Assembly: GCF_005239225.2 (NCBI RefSeq)
Contig: NC_133297.1
Location: 9,246,392 to 9,310,391, forward strand
Direction: 5' to 3'
Source: Populus alba
Lineage: Eukaryota > Streptophyta > Magnoliopsida > Malpighiales > Salicaceae
DNA length: 64,000 nt
In this document: positions 10,701-23,255 of the stretch, in pieces
How positions within the stretch are numbered: position 1 is the stretch's first letter
Layout: every line of letters starts with the position of its first letter
Notes under the pieces: generated by a model
The model's input: only the letters and a program-made list of their open reading frames with translations
Database searches by the model: none
Told to the model about the DNA's origin: nothing
Position numbers and translations under genes: made by a program

Positions 10701-13152
10701 TTAGTCTTCCAAAATAAACCCACATCCACCCATAAGGTGATCAAACAAAATGTCACAATCATGTCTTCAAATGACCCTCCTAGGCAACTGTTACATGTTT
10801 CTAGATAATTACAAAAATTTGGAAATGTAAGGATGAAATAGGTGCCTGAGAGAAGGCAACATGTAATTAGAGCTTGGAGCAAGAACAAACATATACTTTG
10901 ACAGAAGTGAACACTAGTCCAAGCTAGCGTTAGACCTATCTTTAAGAATCTTGTGATTGGTTGTAGAATTTTTTTTAATGTCAGTGAGTCTGCAAGATTA
11001 AGCTCTTTCTACGAAGTATGAGAGTATCATTATCAAAACATATAAAAAAAAATGATCCAAGAGTTTTAAAATTATCCCAGCCATTCACAATTTAAGAACC
11101 CATTGTAAACAAATTTCGCAAAGAAAGCAATTAACATGCAGATCATATCTTACCCATAGCGAAGATCAAGTTTGTGCAAGATTTCTGGCTGTTCACCTTC
11201 CAACGGCTCAGCTGGCTGCGTGTAAATTATATCTCTTGGGGAAACTTCAACTTTTGCATCACCTCCATCTTGTGTCTCTGCCCTAAAACGTCAACAGGAG
11301 TCAAAGAAAAAAATAAGGAACAAAAGTAACAAGTACATGGAGCACCACATGCCCCTGCATAATGCTGTTCGTTAATACTGTTATGCAACTAGGGTCATGC
11401 AGCTATCATGTAATCCTGCCAATTCCAGCACAAAGCACAGTGAAAAATTATAATTTTCATTTATATACCAGTAGAGTGTTGAAGGCTTGTCTGCTCTCCA
11501 ATTGATGTTGCGCATCCCTTTGCGCACACTACTGATTGCAATGGGAATGTCCTCGGCTAGAGGCAAATCACAGATTTCCCTCACGAATTTCCCATCAGTT
11601 GTCCATACTTCTACCTTTTTTGGAAATCTTCCACACGGTACAGTAAAAGAGTATGGCCTGTGAATAGAACTAACTAAAAGGTACTTCTGGTCAGGGGATG
11701 GATCCAATGATGTATATACAGCTGGATTTCCAATTTCCTTTGTTGTCCCATCCAAAGAAGCCAACACAAGTTGAGAGGTTGCATAGTAGTCAAACAAATC
11801 TTCATCATACTCATCCTTCAATAAGTCCTGAAAGGTTCTAACTTGAATGACATTTTTCTGCTCGTTAGATTGAATCTTTGGACCAGATGGCACCAATGGT
11901 TTCTTTGGTAGATCTCCACGAGATGATGGAATGGCACAAACCAATAGAGTAGAGTTATCCACCCATACAAAAGTATCAAAAACAGCATTTAGGTAAACAT
12001 TTGGTGACTGAAATAAAGGTCGAGCTTGCCCTGTTTCCACATTAGCAACCCATACTCTAAGTTTACTGCTGCTATTGTCCTCCTCGTCAAATCGGATGCT
12101 GAAGGCCAAATGCTTTCCATCAAGAGACCAGGTGACAAAATTGATCTTAGCACCATCTGGATATCCATTTATCTCCCTTTCAGGCCCTAATGTACCATCA
12201 GGCATTAATTGATGAATGCCAATACCAGTGTAGAATGACATCCGGCTCCTAGTATTACATTTCCCATCAATACGCATGCCAGCCAGCTTCTCCTCTGGTC
12301 TTGCTAGCTCTGCCAGTGGAGGTAAGGATCTCCGCTTGAGAAAAAGTATTTTATCCCTTTGCGGTGAAAATGATAACGCAGGGAGAGGCGGGGCATCAAC
12401 GATGTTTTTTATCTCAGGTGGGGGAAGCTGATATTTACCTGCCAATGCTTCTACGTTTTACCAAAAAAAAAAACACACACTAGATAAGAGCTATGATCAT
12501 CGGTTCTTCCGCAAATACTAGGATTTGACAAAAGCAGAGGCCTAATTTACGCAAAATAATCAAATTGCTTAATATATTCGACTAGTGATCAGCTTATTTT
12601 ACTAAGCCTAAGGATTCTCAATCAAGCAATCATCGTTTATTTCTCACCAATTTCTTTAAACTCGTGTTTTTCGAAGAATCTAGTCACCAATTTCATGATT
12701 TTTTTTATTTTTTTTATTACTTTTTTTATAAAAAAAAATTTAAGGCGGTAATATTAAAAATAAAATTTTAAAAATAAAAATATATTATTTTTAAACCAAA
12801 AAAACAGTTTAAAAAACAACTATATCTAGACCAAAACTTAAAAAAAAAAAAAAAAATGATGAGAAAAGTAGCGAGCACCTTCATCTTCAGTGGACGCGGA
12901 AGAAACAGAGTCATTGGAGCGACCGCCAACATTTTCGGCTGCAATCGAGTTTAGAGGCACGAGATTGGGGAATCTAGAAGTCATAGTACAGATTGACTTG
13001 AACCTTTTAGAGTGATGCGTTCTCAGGTGGCCAGGAGTACGAACGGACGTGAATAGGCTGAGAGATGATGTCAAGGGAGGTGGTGGTGGTGGAGAGGACG
13101 GAGAGAGAGATAAGAGAGTGAGGCGATGATAGACTTTGTGAAGCCGCATCAT
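7738..13152 (-). CDS. CGEP: chloroplast glutamyl endopeptidase (S9D prolyl-oligopeptidase family)
   Basis: Ten coding exons, read on the minus strand: 13152-12879, 12447-11469, 11282-11154, 10429-10130, 10035-9577, 9430-9365, 8875-8815, 8724-8575, 8415-8278, 8055-7738. All phases join and give 957 aa, close to the known length of plant CGEP (Arabidopsis At2g47390). The N-terminus is Ser/Thr/Arg-rich, as for a plastid transit peptide. A beta-propeller-type region follows (LAGKYQLPPPEIKNIVDAPP onward), then an alpha/beta hydrolase domain. The catalytic triad is visible: Ser769 in GGHSYGAF, Asp843 in HGEEDNN and His877 in FESHGY. Members cleave after Glu in the stroma and act in plastid protein turnover. 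The protein ends LPRSLLW. Intron 5 (after 9577) must use a GC donor (AG|GCATGA) to keep the conserved WLARRFAILSGP reading; the other introns are GT-AG. A second in-frame ATG directly follows the first, so the exact start is not certain. Confidence 0.93.
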
Positions 13153-13159
13153 TTACCAC

Positions 13160-16100
13160 CCGCTACTTTTTTTAAATGGAGACGGGAAGTAATGGTGTTG
13201 TGACGATGTACCAAACTATCCAATCAGAATTGACCGCTGCAAAAGAATCTACCTCTACACACTAGTTGTTTGTAACTGCGACACGATGCGTGTCTTAATT
13301 GTTTTTATAATAAAATATTTTAATGTTGACAGCGTGTTTTAGTCCTAATCAATTAAATAAATTGATTTTTTTAATTATATTTAAAAAAATAGCAAATGAG
13401 AAAATATAAATATAAAAAAACTAATCAATCAGAATTAAATAAAAAATGTCAACTTTGATTTAAAAGTAAAATTAAAAAGAATAAATTTTTTATAGGAAAG
13501 TTGAGAAAAAAATATCATAAAAATAAGTATCAAATTATAAACATCAATACATAATTAAATAAATTTAAACAAGTTGAATTTTTAAACCCAATTTTTTATA
13601 TGGAAAAATTATAAATGTATATCAAAAAATGTATACACTCATCCAATTAAATAAATCATTGATCATTGTGTAAAAAAACAAAAACAAAAACAAAAAAACA
13701 AAGTAATCAATGACAAATAAAAATATAATTTGAAAAATTAAGATATTAGTGTAGATACAAATATTTAATATTACAATATGACTCATTTACTTTATTGTGT
13801 CTACTAATTTTTTTATAAAAATTAATTTGTAATAAAGATTGACACCCATATAAAATCTATTGAACAAAATAAAAGTAAAAAAAAAAAAAACAACGTTGCA
13901 CATATTAAAAATATTTAATATATAAAACATACAAAAACAATTACATATAAATCATAATCACTTCTACAAAAATTAAACACATCAGTATAATTAAAAAGTA
14001 ATTGTTATTCAAGCAATGCTAAAAAATCTAAAAAACATCATAGAAAGTAAGTATTAATTAAAATTATAAAATTATAAAAAAAATTATCTGAACAGGTGCA
14101 TGTAAAAAATTGAAAAAAAAAGAAATGAGGTCATATGCCTAGCCCAGTCAGGAAAAAGCTTACATGCAAACTTTTATTTTTATATTAGGTTTAGCATGTT
14201 TGATGATGTGTCACCACCCCAGTTTATTTGAAAAAAACTAAACATTATGTCATCTATAAATCCTAGAATTTATTCATTGATGTGGCTGAAAAAACAGGGT
14301 TATTAGTTTTTTCGACCAAAAAACTCATTTTCAACCTATTTGTTTGACCTGAAACACTTAAAAAACACACTACGAGCCTTGTTAAACCAATTCATAATCT
14401 AAAAACATACAAAAAACTGGTCCAAAACCTGAAATCAAAAATATTATGGAACTATTTGATAAAAAAATCAACTGTTTTAATGGTTTTAATCTTTTCTAAC
14501 ACCAACTTTCTTTTTTTAGACCAAAATCAGACAACTCCTTCTCTTTTCTTCACAAAAAAAATACTAAAAGTAAAGAAAATAAAATTTGATATCAAGATAT
14601 ATTTTTAAAAAATTATAGAAACTGATTGGGAAAAAACTTGAAAAGATGAGGAACACAAATGAATTTTATAAATTAATTATAGACTTGTCACCTATTTTAT
14701 TTGATTTGTTCATTTTAATTCTTTATTTTTTAACTTAACTCTTACTTCCAAAAAAAAATATAATTTTAATTTGGTTCAATAAAATTAAACTACGAAAAAA
14801 ATAAGCAAATATTTTAAAAATATATATAATATTATGATTTACTATAATATACAAGACAATAAATGGCGATAAATTGAGTGGTAGTGAAAAGGTTACGTTT
14901 AGTGTTATATTTAGTGCCTATTTGGCATCGTGTTAACGACAAAAGGTAAAAGGTAAATACTGAATTAAAATGTTTGGATAACATTAACCATATTTTTTTT
15001 TGCATGGATCCCACTAAAAAACTAAGGTTGAACCTCAGTTTATGAAAATCAATTTTTATCTGCTTCTCCTTCTCTTATGCGTGGAAAGTGAACTCTTCAC
15101 TGTTCACTTGAACAATGAAGACTGTCTTTATTGTTCTAGCCGGATTGAATCCGGTTCAAAGTTAAATATATTAAACCGAATCCGGCCAAGTAAAATAAAT
15201 AGAAAAAATAAATTATTTTTTTATTTTTAATTGTGTTTTACTTGAAAAAACTAATGTTCCACATTATCAATGACATTACATGAATTAGAAGGAGATCATT
15301 TGATGACGTAATATTTATAGAATTTGATCGCAATCCTAGTTTTATTTCTGATGATATTTTACATGATATTATTGTGCGTTTACGAAACCAATAAAATTAC
15401 AGTTCTTATCGGATATATTTTATACGTGATAGAATTGTAGATAATTTAATGAAACAATAAAAAATATTTTATATTAAGTATTATTCATTTCATGACATAA
15501 TAGCAATGGTTAAATTTATAATATTTAAATTAAAAACCATCAATAATAATATATTTTTTTAAAAAATAATTTTATAACCTTAATTTGAAAAACATTTATA
15601 ACCAAACACATCAAATTACTTTTTATTCAATTTTGATTTCAATCATAATCTTATTCAAATATATATAAATACTAAATAAATCTCAACAAAAAATATTTTT
15701 TATAAAATATTTTTTTAAAATTAGTATTACAATATTAAACACCATTTTACTAATCTTTTCTAGAAGAAGTCTGCTATTAAGCCCGTGCCATACAAACTTG
15801 GGCCCATCTTGATTGGATTTGTAGAGAGCAATTAAAAGGGTAGCAGTGCCGTGATTGATGCTCCCACCGATATATGCTGACTTGATATCGTGAGCTGATT
15901 GGTGCCCAAACGAATCTCTTTTCTTGCCGTCCAAACGGCTCTCAATCAAATTAAAAATAGGACCTATCTTTTTACAAGGAGATTCTTTTCTTAACCAGGT
16001 GCTTATTCACAACGTCCACAAGACTGTTGTTTGTAAGAAAAATAATTTTTTTATAATGTTAAAGTCTAAATTAAATTTAGAAAATAAAAAAAATATTATT

Positions 16101-17250
16101 TTAATTTATTTATAAATCAAATACATTTTAAAAAATAATTGTTACCGAATTTTTAAAATTATTTTATTAACCCAACTCACCACGGTTAACTATAAAATTT
16201 TTCATTTTACTCTATTTTTTTGGTAATTTCTATTAAAACTATGTTTTAATTAGATTGAATTATAATCTATTCTTTGAATCTTTAAGAGACAAATGGTCTA
16301 GTAATATTAGCTCTGAAAATAATTAATTATTTTTTGACCATTTTTTACTGTTATTGTTAAAGGTGAAAACTCATCATCTAAATAAAAATAAATTAAATGA
16401 AATACTAAACTAATAACGGCCACGAAAGAATGAAAAGGGGGATTAAATATGATTTTTCTGAGTCAAGAGGGATTAAATAATCTGCTTCTTTAAAACAGGG
16501 AATTAGTAGGACTGGGTTGTAAAATTTACTCTTTCAATAAATATGTGGTAATTTCTGGAAGCTTAGCAGTTGAAATTTCAGGAAGTCATAATAATAATAA
16601 ATTCTCATAAATACATTAATTAGTCCACAATAATTTGTTTAAGATTTGATTTAAGAAATTTGATCTCCATGTAGTCTTTCTAGATTTATTATCCAAAATA
16701 TTCTTGCTCCACGGACCACCGCTGTCAATTTGCTTCCAGGCCCAGAATTTCAAATAGCTCCTGGCCGAGAAACCCAGCTTCCCCCTTTGCCATTTGGTCC
16801 ATCTCCGATGTTTCCCTTGTCCAGCACTCGACGCTATTTATTTGTCCACCTTTCAGTAACCAAAATTCCAAAAATTGGTATTATCACAATGATCAAGAGT
16901 TCAAACTTTTTAAATCCTCAATAGCTTTAAGCAAACATTCAAATTAAAACTAATGCTATGGGTATTAAAAAGTAAATTATCTTCTTCATCCTTTACGAAC
17001 TTCATCCTGTCCTGCAAAAACAAACATGCAAATCAGTTACCCATTTGCTAATAAATGCATAGAGAGTGAACACTTTATTATTAGTTAATCATCTAGTAAA
17101 TGGTTTAGTAGTAAGAATTTAAAATTAAAAAATTTATTTAAAGATTTACATTATTATTAATTTTAGAATTTATGATATATATAAATTGGCTTGAATATCT
17201 ACGTTAATAAAAAAGATAGGGGAAAAAGAGGGGGGTGGTTCGGGTCTGTT
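13160..17250. other. AT-rich intergenic DNA upstream of CGEP
   Basis: This is about 4 kb of very AT-rich sequence. Open frames here (for example 14832-15014, 15683-15949, 16730-16924) are short, lack recognisable domains and are not supported by splice-compatible neighbours. Nothing identifiable was found apart from generic AT-rich repeat fragments. Confidence 0.5.
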
Positions 17251-17316
17251 ATGTCACCGGAAGCCACACTTAAAATTACATTGCCTTTCATTGCTTTTGC
17301 CGCGATGATTTTCATG

Positions 17317-17335
17317 CCCCCCCCCCCCCCCCCCC
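17317..17335. repeat. run of 19 C
   Basis: Nineteen consecutive C on the + strand lie in the presumed 3' part of the candidate small gene on the minus strand (17417-17814). There they would read as 19 G. Confidence 0.8.
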
Positions 17336-17416
17336 TCATTTATGCAGGAGTTTAAAAACCCAGGTTGGTGATAAAAGACCATACTGATGAGAGAGAGAAA
17401 AATGACAACAAACAAA

Positions 17417-17814
17417 TTAATTGGATGCCAAGTGGCAAGGAAAACATGCCTCCAATTGCTCATGTAGAGACACTTTTGCACCTTCATCTGCAGCTTGAGT
17501 GCTTTTGTAATTTGCATCCCACTGCAAACAAGAATCCCCAGATAGCTCAAGCCCATTTTCCAAATGATTTGAAACAAATTATGAAATAAACTACTTGATT
17601 TATAAAATAAGACACTTTAGGCTTGCCTTTGAGGCCAAGTGTCTAAGCATTTTATAAAAGATGGAAAAAAACCAAATTATTCAGTCTAAAGTGTCCAAAA
17701 GATATCTATAACACATGATTTTCTGAATAAAATGACAGTGAATAACACAAAACAAAGAGGAGAAGAGAGAGTTCCACTTACGATGAACAATCCAAATTGC
17801 AAAGGATATCCCAT
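17417..17814 (-). CDS. candidate small two-exon gene, function unknown
   Basis: On the minus strand an ATG at 17814 opens 11 codons (MGYPLQFGLFI) ending at a good donor ATC|GTAAGT (17782/17781). A pyrimidine-rich acceptor TTGTTTGCAG lies before 17521. The second exon (17521-17417) continues in frame with WDANYKSTQAADEG and ends at TAA, giving 45 aa with two cysteines (CFPC). A TATAAATA lies about 250 bp upstream (18065-18072). No family is recognised. It could instead be a noncoding or precursor RNA, or chance. RNA reads across the 260-bp intron would decide. Confidence 0.3.
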
Positions 17815-18064
17815 GTTTCCTTCTTGTCCCTTTTTTTCTTCTTCTTACATCACCATTGTCATTTGAATAAAAAACAATATAATCTAGAAATGCTTCACCA
17901 TAACCTTGTTTCCATCTTGATCTGTAATGGTAAAAACTAGTAAAAAAACCTCAAAATAATCAACCTTTTGTACTATCCAAAAGGAACAGCTAAACTGGAA
18001 ATTAATTAAAAAAAGAAAAAGAAATAAAATGATCACCATCCATGAACCAGCCACCTTCGGAAGA

Positions 18065-18072
18065 TATTTATA
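18065..18072 (-). promoter_or_regulatory. possible TATA box on the minus strand
   Basis: TATAAATA on the minus strand stands 250 bp upstream of the candidate small coding gene at 17417-17814. This would place a transcription start near 18035. It supports, but does not prove, a transcription unit here. Confidence 0.3.
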
Positions 18073-18613
18073 GCTTTGGTTTTAGTAAGGTAGGGTTAAG
18101 AGGAGAACAACAGAGGGACATGCTCCTTTTTAGGACAGGGAGATGTAGATAACCGATAAATCACAAACTATCAGCTACTAATTATTCCTCTATATTATAT
18201 ATTTTTATGATGTCTGATTATAGCTATTAAATTTAAAATAAATTGTCATGATTTTATTTATCATAAAAATTACAATAATATAACTTTGCTTTTTAATCCA
18301 ATGCATCTAAATTCAAAATTAACAATGAAATTTGAAATAGCATTTTGCTGTGTGTTTCATTGAAATATAATTGGATAAAAATCTAGTTTAACTGTTTAGA
18401 GAATAACAGTGTTTGAAATTGTATTAGAAAATGTTTTTTTTTAATATATATATTTTTTATTTTTTTTAAACTTGTTTCTATACAAGCATATAAAATGATT
18501 TAAAATATAAAAAAAAACAATTTAAAACCCCAAAAATAAATACAGCTATTTTTGCATGCAGTCAAAGTCAGGACAAAGTGATATTTCTTTAAAATATCTC
18601 GAGCCCCAGTCTA

Positions 18614-18690
18614 ACGTGGAAGCGTGCAATTGGTTGTCACCTGATAAGAAATCTGTGTTCAAATGATGTTTCGTGTCCCAATTATATAGC
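18614..18690 (+). promoter_or_regulatory. CP12 promoter elements (ACGTGG, I-box, TATA)
   Basis: ACGTGG (18614-18619, G-box-like), GATAAG (18643-18648, an I-box core) and TATATAG (18684-18690) lie in order 80-160 bp before the CP12 start codon. Such I-box and G-box pairs are common in light-regulated photosynthesis genes. Their action here is inferred from motif and position only. Confidence 0.45.
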
Positions 18691-18771
18691 GAGCTCCTCA
18701 AGGCCACCTTCCCTCGACAATATCAATTTTATCTCCATTGTACCGTACCACAGCAACAAACTTAACATAGA

Positions 18772-19152
18772 ATGGCAACCATAGCTGGTCTTAACCTCTC
18801 GGCCCCTAGAGTCTTAGCTAAGGCAACAGACACACCAAAAGCTCAACCCCTCATCAAGTTAAACCAACAATGGAGGAGGAGCTACCACCTGGGGTCCGGG
18901 CGCATGCAAACCCGACCCGTGAGAGCAGCCCCTGAGGGGATATCAGAGAAGGTGGAAAAGAGCATAAAAGAAGCGGAGGAGGCGTGCTCCGGTGATGCAG
19001 CTAGTGGAGAATGCGCAGCTGCATGGGATGAAGTGGAGGAGTTGAGTGCGGCTGCTAGCCATGCCAAGGACAAGAAGAAAGGGTCCGATCCTTTGGAGGA
19101 GTACTGCAAGGACAACCCAGAGACAGATGAATGCCGCACTTACGAGGATTGA
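18772..19152 (+). CDS. CP12: Calvin cycle protein CP12, chloroplastic
   Basis: This intronless gene encodes 126 aa. Residues 1 to about 51 form a basic, Ser/Thr-containing plastid transit peptide, with mature protein likely from AAPEGI. The mature part carries the two redox cysteine pairs of CP12, Cys72/Cys81 (CSGDAASGEC) and Cys112/Cys121 (CKDNPETDEC), and the core motif AAAWDEVEELSAAASH at 82-97. CP12 is an intrinsically disordered stromal linker. When oxidised it joins GAPDH and phosphoribulokinase into an inactive complex in the dark; thioredoxin reduces it in the light. All key residues are present. It is flanked by a possible I-box/G-box promoter. In Arabidopsis, CP12 genes sit beside CGEP (At2g47390) and beside bZIP53 (At3g62420), the same neighbours as here. 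Confidence 0.96.
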   Translation: MATIAGLNLSAPRVLAKATDTPKAQPLIKLNQQWRRSYHLGSGRMQTRPVRAAPEGISEKVEKSIKEAEEACSGDAASGECAAAWDEVEELSAAASHAKDKKKGSDPLEEYCKDNPETDECRTYED

Positions 19153-19574
19153 AATGGTTTTTACTTGGTGCATCTTCTTTTAATAAGCAAACTTTAGATA
19201 TTTATTAAATTTGGATCCTTAATATTGGTTTATGTAACAATGGAGATGGTGGATATCATAAATTTGGTGGCTAATTATTCGTGTTAATTACTGGCCATCT
19301 CGTCTTTATATTTCCCAAAAAAAAAACAAAGTCTAAAAAAGCCAATATATTTTTTACTGATGTAGCTGAAGCCTGGATGCAATGAACCACACCGTTAGCT
19401 TTTGTCGCCTACGTGCTGGAAAAATTTACGAGTACAATACAATTATCTGTTTTTTTCTATTACTGGGCCATCCTTCAAAATACATCTCCTCAAGCAATAG
19501 CCTCCATTTTTCTTCAGATACTGTAGGACCTAGGATAGAATTAACCACCTTGTGTTTTTTTCGCTGACCACATT

Positions 19575-19735
19575 AAATTTTTTTTATTTTAAATTAATAT
19601 TATTTTAATGATTTTAAATTATTTTGATATATTGATATTAAAAATAATTTTTAAAAAATAAAAAAATAAATATTATTTTAATATATTTTTAAATAAAAAA
19701 TATTTTAAAAAATAAATTTAATAAAATACTGGTGC
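19575..19735. mobile_element. MITE-like AT-rich repeat
   Basis: This is the same word order as the copy at 5410-5600: AATATTATTTTAATGATTTT, AAATTATTTTGATATATTGA, AAAAATAATTTTTAAAAAAT and TTTTTAAATAAAAAATATTT. It has no coding content and lies just downstream of CP12. Confidence 0.55.
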
Positions 19736-21229
19736 ACAATCAAAGCTAACCACAATTGAATAGAGCTATAGGTAAATGACCATCAATAAAATTAATAGTT
19801 TGATTCCATTGTCATGTATTGAGATTATTTGTCACTGTGGTTGGGTTATTGTTTTATTTTGTTATTTATAATTTTTATTTTGTTTTAAATTAATTTTTTA
19901 TTTATTTTTGGATTGTTTTAATTTGCTAATATTCAAAATAAATTTTAAAAAATAAATAAATTATTCTAATAAATTTTTAAATAAAAAACATTTTTAAAAA
20001 AATCTTTATCCTTCAAATATCCTCTAAATAAAATCTTATACCCCTAGATAAAATCTACCCATCTTTTGTTCCTAAGAAGACAGTCAAAACCGGTATTTTA
20101 GGCGGAGGCTGGGATTTTTAGGACAGTACGGATTGAACCCCTTGATCGAATGCAGTAGGATTAATGATTTTGCTAGAAAATTCATCAAAAACACTAGGAA
20201 AAACATCAAGGTCAAAGTATTTTAAAAAACACCGGAAAAACAAAAACTACTGAATAGATTACGAGTACTTTAGCAGGAGGGTTGGTTCTCAGGTGAAAAA
20301 TAACAGAGGAATATATATACCAGTGACGGGTCTCACCAGTTAAATTTTTATTTCAGCCTAGACATATATTGCTTGTCAGATTAGGCAAAATTTTAGAAGA
20401 GATGAGAACCACGACAGAAAACAAGCGTCTTAAATTGGTATTGAGAACACTCTAGATGCCCTACAGCAAGAATCATGGCCGCTCACACGACTAGTCAAAG
20501 AAGATTTGCATATTGAATTTCTGATTGAGCTCGCATGCTTTTGCATGGCAGTTCATCTTCCCGGAGGCTTCAGTACTATATATAGGGAACACATCTGATG
20601 ATTCTACTCACCCCTAACACCTAAAATAGAAAATAGCAATGAAGACTACATTGTTCCCCGGGATTCGCGAGGTGGGTAAACACCAAACATCAACCGGAAA
20701 GTCCAATTTGCACAGCTTCTTGACGGCACTTAGTTTTCCAGTGATTTACATGAACCTTCAACTTCCCAAAACAGACACGCAGTACCCACCATAAGAAATA
20801 TGCCTAACCAAATATCCAGTGCTGCAAGAGACACTCCGGCTCCACACGTAAACAAACGCACTCTTGGACCATAAATTAACCCCATGGAAAAACGTTCAAC
20901 TTCTGTACCTTCCATTCCAAGCCTGAGAAAAATCACTCGGAAACTAGGTGCAAAGTGCTTAGATGCCATCTATAAGTAAACGTAACAAATTTAATCTCCG
21001 ATGCAGGAATGAGAAAACTAAAAGTTCTTGTACACAAACACCATTTTCTTCTCTTCCAGTGCTTAGAGGATGAGGTGCAGTGGGAGCAATTATCCTTGCA
21101 AGTAAGCAGACATTGCAACTTGCATCATTATATAAGCATGACAACCCACCAATTCACGTTGAAGAAGCAGGATGAATTAGGGAGAGTTTGGGAAAGCAAT
21201 TTTCTCAAAAATTTTAATTTTTTTTAAAT

Positions 21230-21232
<3 letters not shown>

Positions 21233-21272
<40 letters not shown>
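21233..21272. repeat. AT dinucleotide microsatellite, 20 units
   Basis: Forty bases of uninterrupted AT repeats sit inside a MITE-like copy (about 21200-21370). A site like this is likely to vary in length between individuals. Confidence 0.9.
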
Positions 21273-21275
<3 letters not shown>

Positions 21276-22169
21276 GATTGTTTTTGATGTAATAATATCA
21301 AAAAATAATTTAAAAAAAACAAAAAAGTTATTTTAATATATTTCTAAACAAAAAATATTTTAAATTGTTATTATTATCATAGTCTCAAATAATTATAGCT
21401 ATTTGAACTACTTCCATTACAAAGCAACCAACAACAATGATAAAGTGGTAATAATTCATCATCCAGACACAGTCGAGTCCCATCTCCTTCCATGTGTGTG
21501 GCAATCAAAGTGCATAAGGGGACATTTTGCGATTATTTTTTTTTATAAATTTAGTACAATAAACATGAAAATTTGGTATAATAGCATCCAAAAAAAATTT
21601 GATGAAATAATATAATTTAATAATATTATATTTTAGAAGCGCGACATGATTAAACTCTAATTTTCTACTTGAATTGATTGATTAATTAGATGTAGTTGTA
21701 TTAACTAGTCGATTATTTTATACAAAAAACCATAATTTTATAAAGTTTTTCTTCCAAATATATTTTATAAGTCAATATATATATATTTGTCCAACTTATA
21801 AAATAAAAAAAATAAACTCTAATCAAAATCTCAAAAAAAATATTATTGACACAATAATAGGTGATTATGAACAATCATGTGTGAGTCTATTATAATTAAA
21901 AAAAAAATTGCCTTAAATGAATCACGTTGATGACCTAACATATATATTTATGGATTAATAAAACAAATTTAGATCTAAAAGGATATATGATAAATTCAAA
22001 GCAAAATAGCAACTCAAAAAGTTTATAACTTTTAGAGCAAAATAACAATTCAAAAAGTTTATAATTTTCAATTTGATTATTAAATCGCGTTTAAATTTTT
22101 ACAAGAATTTTCAAATTATGTTTTTCTTATTATAGCCGAGACATCACTATATAAGAAATCCAAATTTTC

Positions 22170-22357
22170 TTATATGATGGCCCAGTGGTAAAAGTTTAGG
22201 ACTAAAAGGTTTGCTCTCTCTGTGGTCTCAGGTTCGAGCCCTAGGTTGCTCATATGATGACCACTAGAGGCTTATATGCTTGTTAACTTTAGGGCCCATG
22301 AAATTTGTCGAGGTACGCGCAAGTTGGCCCGGACAACTACGTTAAACTAAAAAAAAA
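22170..22357 (+). mobile_element. tRNA-derived SINE with target-site duplication
   Basis: A 188-bp element begins with a tRNA-like head. Box A TGGCCCAGTGG is at 22178-22188 and box B GGTTCGAGCCC at 22231-22241. A unique body follows and the element ends in a run of A. The 14-bp sequence AAATCCAAATTTTC stands at both sides (22156-22169 and 22358-22371) as a perfect target-site duplication. Internal Pol III promoter, A tail and duplication together define a SINE. It probably belongs to the Salicaceae SINE families, but the family was not compared. The perfect duplication suggests a fairly recent insertion. Confidence 0.85.
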
Positions 22358-22835
22358 AAATCCAAATTTTCATTTGGACATTCTGGTTACAAATTTACTT
22401 CTATATTAATTCATTAATTTATTTGATTGTGTATAGTTTGATAGCTGCTTTCTAAAATATTATTTTTTAATATATAAAAATAATGTTTTTTTTTAAAATA
22501 AAAAATTTAACACGAAACACGGTTTTAACATAAATACAAACACCACCACAATCACATTGAAAGTAAATTGCACAGAAATATAGCAGTGAAGAAAATGCCA
22601 CAGATTGGAAACTGATTCATCAAAAACGCAGATAGAAATTCAAACAGGACACCTAACATCACAACTCCCACCAAACCACACCCCCATCAAAACACATTCA
22701 CGCCATCCCAGCATCCACGTACGCCCTAAACTACATAATATAAAGACCCAGACAGACAAAAAGAAGAGCCGAGCAAGAAACACAATCTCCCAGCAAAGCA
22801 CCGAACAAGCTCACATTCATCAATGCTGGAAAAAA

Positions 22836-23255
22836 TCAGCAGATGTCATAATAGGCTGTACTGAACACGGGGGCTGCCCACGGCTTGAACAAAGGATCAG
22901 GTATTTCAGGTATCTCCACGGAGAGTCCGCTAACATCCTCCACAGTCTGCAGCACAGAGTTCAACGACCGCAGCCTCTCAGTCAATTCCACAGCTTGAGC
23001 CCTCAGAACATTGTTGGCTGATTCCATCTCCATGTAGCGTTGTTGGGCAACATTGACACCCTGCATCAATTGATTGTTCTCGTTCTGCAATTTGCTCACT
23101 TCATTAACCAAATCCTCCATTTGTTTCTGCTTCCTCATCCTGGACCGCCTGGCAGAATCCCTGTTGGATATCATCCTCTTCCTTTTCCTCTCATCGACGT
23201 TCGCATATCGTGGATCGCTGTCCGATCCTGAGCTCGCTGCTTGCCTTGCAGACAT
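22836..23255 (-). CDS. BZIP53: S1-group bZIP transcription factor, bZIP53-like
   Basis: This intronless reading frame encodes 139 aa. The basic region ([20 protein letters not shown], residues 24-43) has the N-x7-R signature (Asn31, Arg39). It runs into a leucine zipper with L49, L56 and L63 and the S1-type segment [19 protein letters not shown]. Length, lack of introns and the [11 protein letters not shown] tail fit the Arabidopsis S1 group (bZIP1/2/11/44/53). These bind ACGT elements, often as heterodimers with C-group bZIPs, and control amino-acid and sugar-starvation genes. Neighbouring CP12 matches At3g62410-At3g62420, supporting bZIP53 as the closest relative. The start was chosen as MSARQ at 23255; longer frames upstream have no support. 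Translation is probably controlled by the uORF at 23411-23497. Confidence 0.88.
   Translation of the reverse strand: MSARQAASSGSDSDPRYANVDERKRKRMISNRDSARRSRMRKQKQMEDLVNEVSKLQNENNQLMQGVNVAQQRYMEMESANNVLRAQAVELTERLRSLNSVLQTVEDVSGLSVEIPEIPDPLFKPWAAPVFSTAYYDIC

Larger units (their letters stand above)
19160..22150. other. intergenic region between CP12 and the SINE
   Basis: After the CP12 3' end this stretch is mostly AT-rich with MITE-like copies at 19575-19735 and 21200-21370. A slightly less AT-rich part at 20040-21190 contains a 79-codon minus-strand frame (20969-20730) with one hydrophobic segment. It has no recognisable family and I do not call it as a gene. Confidence 0.45.

Noticed and set aside
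20730..20969. 79-codon minus-strand frame with a hydrophobic segment
   Set aside because: No recognisable family, no clear splice partners or promoter; kept only as a note in the intergenic entry.
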